DNA of 64,000 nucleotides from CAZDWZ01 sp964509425. GTDB lineage: Bacteria > Bdellovibrionota_C > UBA2361 > SZUA-149 > CAZDWZ01. Positions 7,030 through 17,284 of the stretch are shown here, piece by piece. Made by a program: the position numbers and the translations under genes. Within the stretch, counting starts at the first letter, position 1. The number at the start of each line of letters is the position of its first letter. Where the stretch lies: NCBI GenBank assembly GCA_964509425.1, contig CAZDWZ010000008.1:1-64000 (forward strand). Reading direction: 5' to 3'. The notes beneath the pieces are model-generated. The model saw nothing but the letters and a program-made list of their open reading frames with translations, made no database searches and was not told the origin of the DNA.

Positions 7030-10000
7030 TTATTTTTTGTAGGCTTTTTTGAGTTTTCCGCGTGTGCTTTCGGCTAGTCGGTAGGAGAAACCTGCCGCAC
7101 CCTCCTGCCATGCCTTTAGTCTGCTATAAAGTTGCGACTTACTCGTCGCGGCATCAATGATCTTGAATATTTCGTTGTGCGCTGCAGTTGATTCGAACTT
7201 ATGAGTGTTGTGACCAAATTTCTTTGCTGCGAAGTTCTTTCCGGCCCTTCGCTGAAAAAAGGTGTCTTTGGTTCGAATTGTCCAATGTTGAATGTCTTGA
7301 ACGGTTACGCCCAGTTTATGAAGTTTCTGAACTCGTGACACAGCGAGCATTTCATGCGTCCCGCCAGGGCGAAACACGTTTTTAACATCTTGCCAGTGAG
7401 GGCCCGATTTCAAGGCGGCGAGGGCTCCTTGCATTTCATTCCGTATTTTCTTTATGCCGCTGTTGAACCGGCGGACCAATTCGAATTGAACTCCGGGAGT
7501 CATCTTCTCTAAAATAAGCTTTTCCGACTTTAGCCCCCGCACTGCCTTGCTCGCCTTATATGCTGGATTCTTTTTAAGAAGGCGCTCAACAGTTCGCGCA
7601 AGCGCGACATCTCCGCTCGGATCTATCTCGTTTACCGGATTGTTTCCGACGTACTCGTAGGGATTGGGATATTGGTGATCCGGATCAGGAGCGAGAAAGC
7701 GGCCTATTCTCGTGTCATAGAATCTTGCCCGGAAGTTATAGAGTCGAACTTCTGGATCGTATTCTTGCTCAGCAAAGCGATAGCGAAAGCGAGCCGAGTC
7801 GCCGTAGGCGAGAGTTTCACCGAAGGGTGAATAGGCGAATCTCGCCACGAGCCTATTATCCGTATCGCGGACAATTCGCGTTGAGCCCAGATGGTCCTTC
7901 GAAAAGAAAAAGTTGATTCCGTCGTTCATGCTGACGAGACCTTCAGGGCCGTAGACATAGTTTCTAACGACGCTTTGCCCGACATACTCGGAAAGCGGGT
8001 AAGGGCTCTCGCCATGGATGTAGAGAGTTTTCTCCGAGCTTGTGCTCTTTATGATTCGCTGCGTTTCGTTCTGATAGAACAGGTTGGTTGTCTTCGGCCG
8101 GGGCCCTGTCCAAAATTCCGCGACGGCTCCGGCCGGAACCGAGAATCCGCTTTTTATCGAATATTCTCCGGCGTCCAGCATAACTACGGCATTTGCGAGG
8201 AGGCTGGTATTTCCGGAGATAGTGATATCGGCCGCAGAAATCTGTTGGCTGTTGAGCGTCGTTCCGCTCGCGGGGAGAGTTTTCGAGCCGGCGTCTCCTG
8301 CGGTGATAGACGAGGTCATTCCGCTGCCGGGATCGTAACTGAAGGTCAGTCCCGAGCTAAAAGGTGTTTGCTTCAGGAGCCCGTTTTGGAAGTAGGTATA
8401 TTTACTGACGCTGTTTGTCGTCGTTTCCACCTGATTCGTCTTTCCGCTGAGCGTTTCTGTCACTTCCCCAAAGGTGCCGAGGTTGCCGTTTGAATCGTAG
8501 GAAAATTGTGCTGTGTTCCAAGGTGCAGAGAGGCCGGGTTTGGTTTGAGCGAGCGTGAGACGATTGAGACTATCGTATTGATAGGCGGCGATCGCATCGG
8601 ACCCATCCGATTGGAGGATGTTCAGAGCATCGTCGTATTTGAGGGCCTCTGAGAACCAGGGGTTGCCGCCTATCGTTTCGGAGATAGTAGCGAGCTTTCC
8701 GTAGATGTAGAATTGATGACGCCTGGCAAGAGGGGCTAGCGAATTGTACGTTGCCGTATCGAACGTTCCGTCCGGAAAGTATGTATATGCAGCGTAAAAC
8801 GTCTCGGACGAAGGCGTTCCGATCGATTGAACCCGTCCGAGATTATCGTAGTTGTAGACGACCTTGTTGTTGTTCGGGTAATTTATTGCCGAGACTTCGT
8901 CGAAGCCGGTGTAAGAATACGACAATGTCCGTGGCTGATTATCAAAGTCAGTGGCTGTTACCGTGTCGCTGAGAGTCCGGCCGAGAGCGTCGTAGGTGGA
9001 TGTCTTGGTGACCTCGGCCGTGCTGTCGGCGTCGGTGTTGCTTTCAACCCTAAATAGCCTGTTTTTGTAGTTGAGGCTCGTCTTCCCGATATCGTCGTAG
9101 TCGTATGTGTATCTCACCCTCCAGGTATCCGGTTTTGCCGGATAGCCGCCGGAGTTATCGAGTTTCTCTTGTGAAATGTCCGAGAGGGATGTGTTCGCAA
9201 GATATCCTTTCTCGAGCACCCGGCTTCGGCGATCGTAGAGGATGTAACGGACTCGTTTGGCAGAGGCGTCTTCGGCGTCAGCGGAGAAGCGGAGCCGGCC
9301 CAAGGAGTCATACAAATGGTTCGATTCTCCGCGATCCGGATCCGACTCGCGGACCAACTTTCCGCGATAGTCGAAATCGGCCGAGCTAGAATAGTCGTCA
9401 CTTCGTTTTCCGGTCGAATCATATGAGTTTGGCATGTAATGCCGGAGGCGTCCGCCGCCGCTGTATGAGTCACCGACCGTGTAGCTATAGCGGTATTGGA
9501 AATAGTTCTTGATGGATTTGTCGTGATCGAAGCCGACTCCGATTTCTAGCCGCGCGATATTGCTTCCTGACTGACCGATGAGTTCCTGCGTGGTTCGCCA
9601 GTTGGCGCCCACGGACGGCTGATTTGAACCCGGGACCGTCGTCTGGGTCTCTCGGTAGTTTGAGCTCAGATCTCCGGAGATTCCGGTGGTGTCCTTAAGA
9701 AGGTAATCGCTTGCACTCCCGTAGAAGTAGTCGGTGGTGTCGTTCCCCGTTCCGCCGAAGCGAAACTTCTCGCCTGGCTTCGCCGCATGAATCGGTCTCG
9801 CGAGCGGACTGTTTTCATATACGACTCGAGAGTAGGCGTATTTGACGTCATTCGAGGATATTCCCGGAGAGGAATCTGGAAGGTTGAATTGTCTCTTCGT
9901 AAAATAGTCCTTAACTTCGCCTCCCATTTCACCGGTTGACCAGTCAAAAGGTGCGAAGTTCGAAGAATATCCGGATGCCAAACTGAGCTCGATAGGCAAG

Positions 10001-13000
10001 GTTTCAACCGCCGGGTTTCCCCATCCGTCATAGATGATTCCCTTCACGATGGCGTTTGAATTTGACATCATTTCCTGTTCTTGAATGGGTCTGCCGAGTC
10101 CGTCGCTGTAAGTCGTGACGGTTCTGGTTTTGTCATCGGCTTCCGAGGTGAGCTGCTCCGAATTCGGCTTTTTAGGATCAAACGCAAGATCAGTGGTGCT
10201 GAATTGTCCTCCTTGCCACCGGGAGAGAAAATATGAATGCGACACCTTCCGGAGAACGTCTTCAGTTCCGTTGAAAAATTGCTCTGTTAGCGGCCGAAAT
10301 AATGCGTCGTATGTTCGCTTCTCCACCGCGGCGTTTTCGCCGATTGAGGCCGTAAGCAGCTTTGTCGCGTTGTCGAAAACGGAAACTTCGATTTCAGCAT
10401 CAACGGGTGCAAAGCGAAAATCATCGATACTCCCGCCGTCCTTGCAAACGGCCGCCGGAAGCTCACCGCTGACCGGATCTCCGCTCCATTCAAGATACTG
10501 CCAGGAAGCGCCGGCTTGAATCGTCGATGTTTGCGTTTTGAATCCGACGGTGCAGGACTTTCCGCTTGCCGGATAAAACCAAGCCGAGACCACGTATTTG
10601 CTGCCCGGCACGGCTGAAAAAGCCGCCGGAGAAATGCTCGTTGACGCGCTGCCGGAAGACGAAAGACAGGAGACACCGGTAAAAGCCGAGGCGCACGCCG
10701 GCCGATTTGCCGCGGGCACGAGAGTCCAGGCGCTTCCCGGCTCATAGGTTTCGAAACCAAAATATCCGGCTTGATTATTCTGGATGCTTGCGCCGAGCAC
10801 TTCAAAAACAGGAAGGCGATCGCTACTGTCATGCTCTACGGCTTTTACGAGTCCGCTCGCGTCTTGTTCTTCGAGCGGAGTTCCATAAAGGGCCGACCGG
10901 GCCAACGTTAGGTTCGTCTTCAACCAATTCGACGGAGAATTCTTCGAAAGATCGCCGAAATCGAAAATTCCCGCGGCATTGTTTCGCGCACTGTACGTTG
11001 CAGCAGGAAGCCACCGCGGCAGACTATCCGTTCCCCAGTTTTTCCAGATCGTGACGAGGTGCTGTCTCTCGTAGGAATCTCCGGTACTGAAGTGTCTTGT
11101 CGCCGGAGGGTTACGTTCTTCGAGTGTTTCGGCGAGAGGCGAGAGGATATTTGCCGCTTGCATGGCGGAGTACTTCTCCGAAGCGTACGTGAACGTCTGC
11201 TTTATGGTATCTTTGTCGCCCGAGCTGTTTAGCTCCGTGGAAGTGCGGCTCCTCAATCTTCCGATCGCATCGTAGTCTGACGAAGTCGACGTACTGACTT
11301 TATCGAGATGGTTCGTCGTTTGTGTTTCTTGAACGGCATATCCGGTGCCTTGATAGGACGCGCCGCTTGCCGGCGCGATGGCGGCAATCTGATATTGGCT
11401 GCTCTCGCCTGCCTTCCGAAGACAGTACTTTCCGTCATTGCTGCTCGCGCAGGTATCCTGTTGATAGCCGAGACCGATGACGGAAATCATCGGATTGTTC
11501 GAGACATCGACGCAGGGAGTGACATCGCAGCGGAGCAGGGTATTTGCAGGAACATTCGAGCTTGTCGTGCCGTTTAGGAAATAATAGTCAATGCTGCCGT
11601 TCGTATAACTGAGCGTCGTAGAAATGCCGCTCAGGACGGTTGATACCTTGTTGTAATTCGCGCTGCGGCCGGAGAGGTCTGCGCTTGCAGTCTCCGTGGT
11701 ATAAACAAGATCGGTATTGAGCTTTGTATAGGCATCCGTCAAGCTGACTTTTGAAACGACAAAATCATCGAGCGCTCCGCTGCTTTCTCCTTGAATGACC
11801 TTGTGAAGCACGAGGGTTTTTGCGTTTGAGAGCTTTTCAGCGTTTGCGTATGAAACATAGGCGTTCCCGCCGATGATGTTCGAACCGTCACTCGCATCTC
11901 GTTTTACAGACTGCGCGGAAGGAAGAATTTCAAGATTGCTCAAGACACCGTTTTTCAGGTGCTGAATCTTACTCGATGTTATCGGATACCCCGGCAAGTC
12001 GGCGCAAATTATGCTCCTTGGACTTTTGTTGCATTGCCTCTCGGTCGAGACGAAAGCGATGAAATCCTTGGCGTTCTGAGTGCTCTGGGCGTCTATCGTA
12101 TAGGTGATGTTCGTACCGTTTGCGGTTACAACATCTTCAGGCGCCAAGTCTCCGATCTTTTTCCATGTACCGTTTGACTCTCTGAAGAAGACAGATTTTG
12201 CGCCGGTAAAGAACCTCCCGCCCTGAACTCCTGAACCGCCGTCGTTGATGACGACCATCGTTGACAGATCCGTCATCAGCATCAGGAGGTCGACGACCAT
12301 GACGAATTCGCCGTCAAAGGGAAAAAGCAAGAGTCCCCCGATGAGAGAGATCTCCGGCCAAAGTTTTTGAAAGTATGTTAGGTTTCCGTCTTTGTAGGAA
12401 AAGACCCCGAGATCCCAAGCTTCTTTGTTCGGATTAAACTGATTGAATTGTGCGGTGCCGTCGCTGGTGTTCGAAATGCCGTTTATCCCCGTAAAATTCT
12501 GATCGAGGGAGTCATTGGTGAAGTATTGTTGAAACCACTGCACGCCGTTGAAGACATAGGCATAGCGGCCTTTCAATTGTGCGAAGGAGTCGCTGACATT
12601 ATCTCTATCGAAATCGACGGAGAGAAGGTTATCGGCGAGAGTTGTCCGGTATTTTTTTTCGGGGCCGATCTGCGGCAGATGAACGGAGTTCACCAATGCT
12701 GTGGAATTGATGGCTGAATAGTCGGCCGGCCAGCTATAGACATACGTGGCAAACACCTTTTCCGTGATTGTTATGCCTTGGTTTGTCACCGTGCGAGAAG
12801 CCGACACTTGCAAGGCGGCGAAACTCGGGCTGGCTTGGAGATTCAAGCTTTCGACGCCTTTGTTCAAAACCGTTTGCTTATTTGCAATGGACCCCGAGTC
12901 GCTTCCGTTCTTGGGGAAGTATTCCGGTATCGTGGAAATGGCCGGTGTAGACCAAGTATTGTCTTGGTCAAGCCGATACAACCTCTGCTCGGCACCTGCT

Positions 13001-15258
13001 GAAATGCCGGTAGTGCCACCAGGACTTGAAGAAGAAACGAGATTATTATCGTTTGCGGCCGTGACGACGAAGAGGAAGTTCTGCTTCGCGGCCAAGGCGT
13101 AGAGAGTTGAGGCGGTGCTTCCGGAAGCGTGAAGAAGGTTTTCTTTTGCTTCGACCTTCCAGTTTCCGCCGTTCCAAGTGAAACGGTACAAAGCATGGGC
13201 GGCGCTGTCGATCACGGCGGCAAATCGATCGCCGCTACCGAACAACAGAGAAGATCCGGCGGTAAGAGTCACAGCCTGCGGCGCGGTAATCCATTTTCCG
13301 GCTTCGAGAGGATCGAGGCGGAAGAGATATAAGTTGTTGGTTTGGCCCGGCGTAAGTAAAGCAAAGAAATTGCTTTCCAGGCGGATTTGGGTATCCGAAA
13401 AGTTGCCGATGGAGAATGTTCCGAGCTGGGTCTGGATCCATCGCCCGAACCAATGATAGGCGGATAATTTTATTTTATTCGCATTTGTGCCCGAGCCTTG
13501 CCAGAAAATCACCGCATAATCCGGCCCGAAGTGCACCGACGGATTGCTCCAGTTCTCCCCGGAGGCGATGCTAAGCTCTCGCATCGAATTCTGAATACTT
13601 AAGCGGTTGTATGTGTAGCTGGTGATTCCTCCGGAGGGTGATTGGACGCTTGCAAGCGCCCCGTAGAGTGCTCCTCCTTGGAACAGGTTTGCCGATCCGA
13701 GCTTGGCGTAGACTCCGTTGGCGTCCGGAGTGGTTCCACCTTGCCCCGCCGCGTAATAGGTGAAACGTTCGGCGGGAGCCGCCAGCGTCTCTTTGCTCCC
13801 GACCTTTCTTTCAACGGAACTGAGCAGTCTTTTCTTGAGAGAGTCGCTACCATCCGTGAGACCCTCACCAAGAAAACCATTCTCGTTATAATTAAGCTGT
13901 GTCGTAGAGAGGATGGTGCCGCTTGCATCCTGCAATACTACCGATCGCAGAAAGAGTGTTTCGTATCTATCCTGGTAAGCGTCAGGATCAGAGGTGCCCG
14001 GCACGCAGCTAAGCTGCAGCGTCAGCCAGCTTGTGCCTTCCTTTACAGCTTCTGAATTGCTCAGCTCGGAACCATTGCAGGACACGCCCGTAAAGGTTTT
14101 GTCCATCATATCGTCGTCGAGAATGGGATCGACATCGATGGCCTTGAAGTGGATGTTGACTTTATTTGGGACGGGCTCGGGAAGGGTATACGACAAGGGA
14201 ATCGGCTGCCTCGTCGACTGCTCAGGAATGGAGTACTTTTGTGAATAGTTATTATCTCCTGAAATGGTGACATCAATCTTTGGATCCGGATCTCCAGCGG
14301 GATCCCATTGTCCGTTGAAGCTGAAGAGGCCGGTCAGTTGAGTGCTCTTTGTGCTTCCTGCGGTCCTCGCATGGGGATCTTGATATTCAAATGATTCTTT
14401 CGGCAGATAGCTCAGCACCAGCTTTTCGCCGGCCGCGTTTTGAATTTGCTTTAGGTAGATAGCCTGGGTGTACTGCCTTCTTGCGCTGCCCACCGTTCCT
14501 ACGAATGCCGTCGTCGCCTGGTAAGAGAATTGGGTCTCCGCTCCCCAGGTATTTTCAAGTTTCGATAGATTCCAAGCGACCGCGAAGTTGTCCTGACCCG
14601 TTGCTTGCAGGCTCGGGCCGACCCAATTCCCCCATCTGACTCCCCACTCGACGGAGTTTCCGGACGACAAGGGATATTGAGTTTTTGAATCGAGATTCGG
14701 CGACCCGGAAGTTTTCGTTACTCCGCCTCCGTAGTGAGACTTAAAGCCATCTTCTCCTACGACAATCCACTCCTCGGTCGGCTCGTCATAGGAGATTTGC
14801 AAGTTCGTGCTGCTGTCCTTAAGGACATACTTGCGTCGGCCGTTGTTGTTCGAGATCTGTCGCAGCGGCCGCATCCCATCGCTGCTTACTAAAAAATAAG
14901 TGTCGTCGGCACTCGTGCCGGTGCGGGCGCTGTCTCGGACAATAACATTTCTCGGCAGGGTCCAGCCTAAGCCCATAACGCCGGTGGATGCTTCCAGATT
15001 CCATGCGCTCACAACCGAACTGATGTTGCTGCTGTAAATCGCCGTGAGATCGAATTCGAGACCCTCCATTCCCGGAAGAGTGGCAAGAGCAAGCAAGCGT
15101 GAGAGTTTTCCGGTTGAGAGATTTACGTCATCCGGAACATGGGAGCCGGCCACGCTCTCGTGAGGCGAAGGGTTCTGTCCGAGGACAGCGAGCGGCAGAG
15201 CGGTGGCAAAAAGAATTGCGCATGAACAATATGCTCGAATAGATTGAAAAGTTCGCAT
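7030..15258 (-). CDS. Giant secreted RHS/YD-repeat protein with a toxin-like C-terminus
   Basis: This 2742-aa protein has a signal peptide (residues 1-27, ending AVLGQ) and an SpvB/RHS-type N-terminal region that begins with a 'VNLSTGKLS...GLEF' segment. A carbohydrate-binding-like module lies around residues 1600-1750. Many YD repeats follow (YDSLGRL, YDALGRT, YDNLGRV, YDSLNRL). The classical RHS core ends with YNFRARFYDTRIGRFLAPDP and NPVNEIDPSG. The 193 residues after DPSG are unlike the core. They carry GGTHEML, HKLGVT, FGHNTHKFE and STAAHNEI, a His-rich pattern resembling HNH/EndoVII-type nuclease toxins. RHS proteins encapsulate and deliver such tails. No recognisable immunity gene follows; the next gene encodes the S74 protein. 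RHS assignment is firm, the nuclease call tentative. Confidence 0.88.
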   Translation of the reverse strand: MRTFQSIRAYCSCAILFATALPLAVLGQNPSPHESVAGSHVPDDVNLSTGKLSRLLALATLPGMEGLEFDLTAIYSSNISSVVSAWNLEASTGVMGLGWTLPRNVIVRDSARTGTSADDTYFLVSSDGMRPLRQISNNNGRRKYVLKDSSTNLQISYDEPTEEWIVVGEDGFKSHYGGGVTKTSGSPNLDSKTQYPLSSGNSVEWGVRWGNWVGPSLQATGQDNFAVAWNLSKLENTWGAETQFSYQATTAFVGTVGSARRQYTQAIYLKQIQNAAGEKLVLSYLPKESFEYQDPHARTAGSTKSTQLTGLFSFNGQWDPAGDPDPKIDVTISGDNNYSQKYSIPEQSTRQPIPLSYTLPEPVPNKVNIHFKAIDVDPILDDDMMDKTFTGVSCNGSELSNSEAVKEGTSWLTLQLSCVPGTSDPDAYQDRYETLFLRSVVLQDASGTILSTTQLNYNENGFLGEGLTDGSDSLKKRLLSSVERKVGSKETLAAPAERFTYYAAGQGGTTPDANGVYAKLGSANLFQGGALYGALASVQSPSGGITSYTYNRLSIQNSMRELSIASGENWSNPSVHFGPDYAVIFWQGSGTNANKIKLSAYHWFGRWIQTQLGTFSIGNFSDTQIRLESNFFALLTPGQTNNLYLFRLDPLEAGKWITAPQAVTLTAGSSLLFGSGDRFAAVIDSAAHALYRFTWNGGNWKVEAKENLLHASGSTASTLYALAAKQNFLFVVTAANDNNLVSSSSPGGTTGISAGAEQRLYRLDQDNTWSTPAISTIPEYFPKNGSDSGSIANKQTVLNKGVESLNLQASPSFAALQVSASRTVTNQGITITEKVFATYVYSWPADYSAINSTALVNSVHLPQIGPEKKYRTTLADNLLSVDFDRDNVSDSFAQLKGRYAYVFNGVQWFQQYFTNDSLDQNFTGINGISNTSDGTAQFNQFNPNKEAWDLGVFSYKDGNLTYFQKLWPEISLIGGLLLFPFDGEFVMVVDLLMLMTDLSTMVVINDGGSGVQGGRFFTGAKSVFFRESNGTWKKIGDLAPEDVVTANGTNITYTIDAQSTQNAKDFIAFVSTERQCNKSPRSIICADLPGYPITSSKIQHLKNGVLSNLEILPSAQSVKRDASDGSNIIGGNAYVSYANAEKLSNAKTLVLHKVIQGESSGALDDFVVSKVSLTDAYTKLNTDLVYTTETASADLSGRSANYNKVSTVLSGISTTLSYTNGSIDYYFLNGTTSSNVPANTLLRCDVTPCVDVSNNPMISVIGLGYQQDTCASSNDGKYCLRKAGESSQYQIAAIAPASGASYQGTGYAVQETQTTNHLDKVSTSTSSDYDAIGRLRSRTSTELNSSGDKDTIKQTFTYASEKYSAMQAANILSPLAETLEERNPPATRHFSTGDSYERQHLVTIWKNWGTDSLPRWLPAATYSARNNAAGIFDFGDLSKNSPSNWLKTNLTLARSALYGTPLEEQDASGLVKAVEHDSSDRLPVFEVLGASIQNNQAGYFGFETYEPGSAWTLVPAANRPACASAFTGVSCLSSSGSASTSISPAAFSAVPGSKYVVSAWFYPASGKSCTVGFKTQTSTIQAGASWQYLEWSGDPVSGELPAAVCKDGGSIDDFRFAPVDAEIEVSVFDNATKLLTASIGENAAVEKRTYDALFRPLTEQFFNGTEDVLRKVSHSYFLSRWQGGQFSTTDLAFDPKKPNSEQLTSEADDKTRTVTTYSDGLGRPIQEQEMMSNSNAIVKGIIYDGWGNPAVETLPIELSLASGYSSNFAPFDWSTGEMGGEVKDYFTKRQFNLPDSSPGISSNDVKYAYSRVVYENSPLARPIHAAKPGEKFRFGGTGNDTTDYFYGSASDYLLKDTTGISGDLSSNYRETQTTVPGSNQPSVGANWRTTQELIGQSGSNIARLEIGVGFDHDKSIKNYFQYRYSYTVGDSYSGGGRLRHYMPNSYDSTGKRSDDYSSSADFDYRGKLVRESDPDRGESNHLYDSLGRLRFSADAEDASAKRVRYILYDRRSRVLEKGYLANTSLSDISQEKLDNSGGYPAKPDTWRVRYTYDYDDIGKTSLNYKNRLFRVESNTDADSTAEVTKTSTYDALGRTLSDTVTATDFDNQPRTLSYSYTGFDEVSAINYPNNNKVVYNYDNLGRVQSIGTPSSETFYAAYTYFPDGTFDTATYNSLAPLARRHQFYIYGKLATISETIGGNPWFSEALKYDDALNILQSDGSDAIAAYQYDSLNRLTLAQTKPGLSAPWNTAQFSYDSNGNLGTFGEVTETLSGKTNQVETTTNSVSKYTYFQNGLLKQTPFSSGLTFSYDPGSGMTSSITAGDAGSKTLPASGTTLNSQQISAADITISGNTSLLANAVVMLDAGEYSIKSGFSVPAGAVAEFWTGPRPKTTNLFYQNETQRIIKSTSSEKTLYIHGESPYPLSEYVGQSVVRNYVYGPEGLVSMNDGINFFFSKDHLGSTRIVRDTDNRLVARFAYSPFGETLAYGDSARFRYRFAEQEYDPEVRLYNFRARFYDTRIGRFLAPDPDHQYPNPYEYVGNNPVNEIDPSGDVALARTVERLLKKNPAYKASKAVRGLKSEKLILEKMTPGVQFELVRRFNSGIKKIRNEMQGALAALKSGPHWQDVKNVFRPGGTHEMLAVSRVQKLHKLGVTVQDIQHWTIRTKDTFFQRRAGKNFAAKKFGHNTHKFESTAAHNEIFKIIDAATSKSQLYSRLKAWQEGAAGFSYRLAESTRGKLKKAYKK

Positions 15259-15463
15259 TGGGCCGGTCTAGAGCAGCGTTGAATGAGCAGGTTCGATGAG
15301 ACGAACTCAAGTATCGATTCCCCTGCAGCAGAGACGCTCAGGGTATTAGCCGTTTAGCAGGCGGTTCCTTCAAGATGTGTTCCGGAATCTCGCGCGAAAG
15401 ATGAGGCAGTCTTATTTGGAAGTCGCTGGCGGAACGGCGAGTCTTCGAAATTTTTTTTCTCCT

Positions 15464-15664
15464 TTTCTCCTGGTACCGGGTTCATCCTTAGCCCCGCAGA
15501 TCGCTGAGCAGATCGCTGAGCGCCGGTCGGCGTGAAGATTCTCGAAAATGCAGCCAGAGCCGAAGGCAAAACGCGGAGAACTGTGCCGCGTAGAGAGAGT
15601 CACGAGATAAACGTGCGTGCTTCAGCGCTTTTTGTCGGGATGAACCCGGTACCAGGGGGGAAAC
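15464..15664. mobile_element. MITE-like element with 25-bp terminal inverted repeats
   Basis: The left end carries CTCCTGGTACCGGGTTCATCC. The right end carries the inverted form, GTCGGGATGAACCCGGTACC and a G run, so the ~200-bp unit is bounded by inverted repeats and has no coding capacity. The internal ~140 bp recur at 4851-5005. A tandem GCAGATCGCTGA duplication is present internally. Two shorter echoes of the G-run end follow at 15668-15691. Mobilisation in trans by a RAYT or related enzyme is an inference. Confidence 0.65.
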
Positions 15665-15687
15665 CACTAGGGGGGAACCAGGGGGGA

Positions 15688-16026
15688 AACAACGCTCAAA
15701 GGAACTCGCTTGGGCGCCTGCGCATAGCCACCGGTATTCGCAGAAATCTTTCGTGCTCTGGCTCTGCCGCTACTACTGGAGAGCCCCAGTAGCTCCCGCT
15801 CTCTCCGATGCCGGATAAGTTACACCGCATCTGATAAGCTCTTTCGAGGATGTAGCCGCTCTGCGAGCATCAACCACAAGACGACTACCGCCGTGTAGAT
15901 GCCCGCTCGAGGACATACGTCCGCTCCACGAAGAAGCTCCTCCACGTAGTCAGGAGTTATCGTCTTTCGATAAAACTCTAACGGGTCTCTCGTGCGTGAA
16001 AAGTTGTGCTCGGAATTCGGGGCCAG
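15688..16026 (-). pseudogene. IS4-type transposase N-terminal remnant
   Basis: A minus-strand frame of about 113 codons reads like the N-terminal domain of IS4-family transposases: LLRGADVCPRAGIYTAVVVL, then LSDAV, an Ile-Ser-Asn-Thr-Gly-Gly-Tyr-Ala-Gln-Ala segment and RVPLSVV. A TAA interrupts it at 15820-15822 after LSDAV, and a TGA lies at the upstream end (16027-16029). The 3' side is cut off by the G-run end of the interspersed repeat, so the DDE catalytic domain is gone. Confidence 0.6.
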
Positions 16027-16029
16027 TCA

Positions 16030-16511
16030 ATAATGGCATGGCCCTGATCGAAGTACAACTTTTCTTTTTAGTTTCATTCACTTGCCGCTTAACTAAGCGG
16101 GATTGCGCCCTGAGGATAAGGAAATCGGCGTGATCAAGCATGCGCTACGCTCGCATTACTTTTTTCCACCGACCTTGAACGCTCAAGCACTTTCTGACAC
16201 AGTCTGATTCAAGCAGATTTCATAGCTTACTTTCATTCGCCAAATACTTCGCTCTTTCCTTTCAACAGTTCGGGTAAATTTACCGCGCGCCCTTTTCTTT
16301 CCCCTATCGCATGCCAATCTGGATCGACCAGACAGACTGAACCCGCCAAAGGTCTCAAAAGGGGGTGCCGCTGCCAAAAAAGGTTTTGTTCCACTGGTGA
16401 TTGGTTCAGGCACTCCTTGAGTCGATCATCGGTGAAGTCTTAAACTGCGCATCGTGTGCGTGCATCGTGTAGTGCATCGCTTGCAGTTGGGCAACGCACT
16501 CTGGAGTATTC
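16030..16511. other. Non-coding stretch without recognised features
   Basis: I find no convincing gene here. It may hold decayed transposon sequence upstream of the IS4 remnant and the upstream region of the gene at 16512. A short direct repeat (GCATCGTGT, at 16447 and 16463) is the only pattern noticed. Confidence 0.4.
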
Positions 16512-17204
16512 ATGAATTTCGCGTCGATCGTGAAAATGCTGCTCAACATCGCCACTCAAGACCTCGAAGCGCTCTCCGAGGAAATCCTGGCATTTCTTCG
16601 TACCAAGAAGGTAAACGTTGAGCACTGTGAAGTTCTCGCGAACCTGCTGGTCGGAATCGCCCTCGCTGGACCTGTGGAACGGCGAGGGTGGGCCGAACAG
16701 ACTCTCGAAGAGTCCAAGGATGCGCTGCTCGAGGACACCATGGATCTCGGATTCGAGTTTCAACGCGCCTTCTGGAGGTGTTACGAGCAGGAACTGCTCG
16801 GGAACAAGGAGCTGAGCACCGAGCTGTGGTGCGAGCATTTCCAGTTTGCGGGGTCCTGGAATGAATTCTGCGCCAAGGTCGATTCCTACCGCCTGTGGCT
16901 TCCCGAGATCGGGCGCCGCTTACACTCTCTGCTCAGGTCTGAAGATGTGCGCCGCGAGGAGTGGATCTGCCTCCTGCTCAACGAGGTGCGAGTGTTCGCT
17001 GTGCCCGCACTCTGGGCTCTGCAGGAGAGTCATGAGGGAGAGTTTTATGAAGAGCCCTTCGTCGAGCTGATGACATCACTTTCTGAGGTTCGCGAGGAAC
17101 TCATCATCCAGCGATCCGTCGAGCAGATCCGTCGATGCGACCGGGCAGTCCAATACCTCAAGTCCGTTCACTTCATCATGGCATTCCCCGAGCCGCCCGA
17201 CTGA
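16512..17204 (+). CDS. Hypothetical helical protein
   Basis: This 230-aa soluble protein is rich in Leu, Glu and Arg and predicted mostly helical, with no signal peptide or membrane segment. I recognise no motif. It prefers CTG for leucine and GC-rich third positions, whereas the surrounding genes prefer CTC and CTT; this suggests separate acquisition. It lies alone between the IS4 remnant and an IS3 remnant. The ATG at 16512 is the only reasonable start, with a weak CTGGAG upstream. Confidence 0.6.
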   Translation: MNFASIVKMLLNIATQDLEALSEEILAFLRTKKVNVEHCEVLANLLVGIALAGPVERRGWAEQTLEESKDALLEDTMDLGFEFQRAFWRCYEQELLGNKELSTELWCEHFQFAGSWNEFCAKVDSYRLWLPEIGRRLHSLLRSEDVRREEWICLLLNEVRVFAVPALWALQESHEGEFYEEPFVELMTSLSEVREELIIQRSVEQIRRCDRAVQYLKSVHFIMAFPEPPD

Positions 17205-17284
17205 ACGGAAGTGTAACCGGAAGTTTCAAATGCGGTTTGTTGGCAACAGCACTCCGCGTCGATTCTAAGAAGTCTCAAAGAGAC

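Noticed and set aside
16183..16413. 76-codon minus-strand frame
   Set aside because: No ribosome site, no protein-like composition and no recognisable motif.
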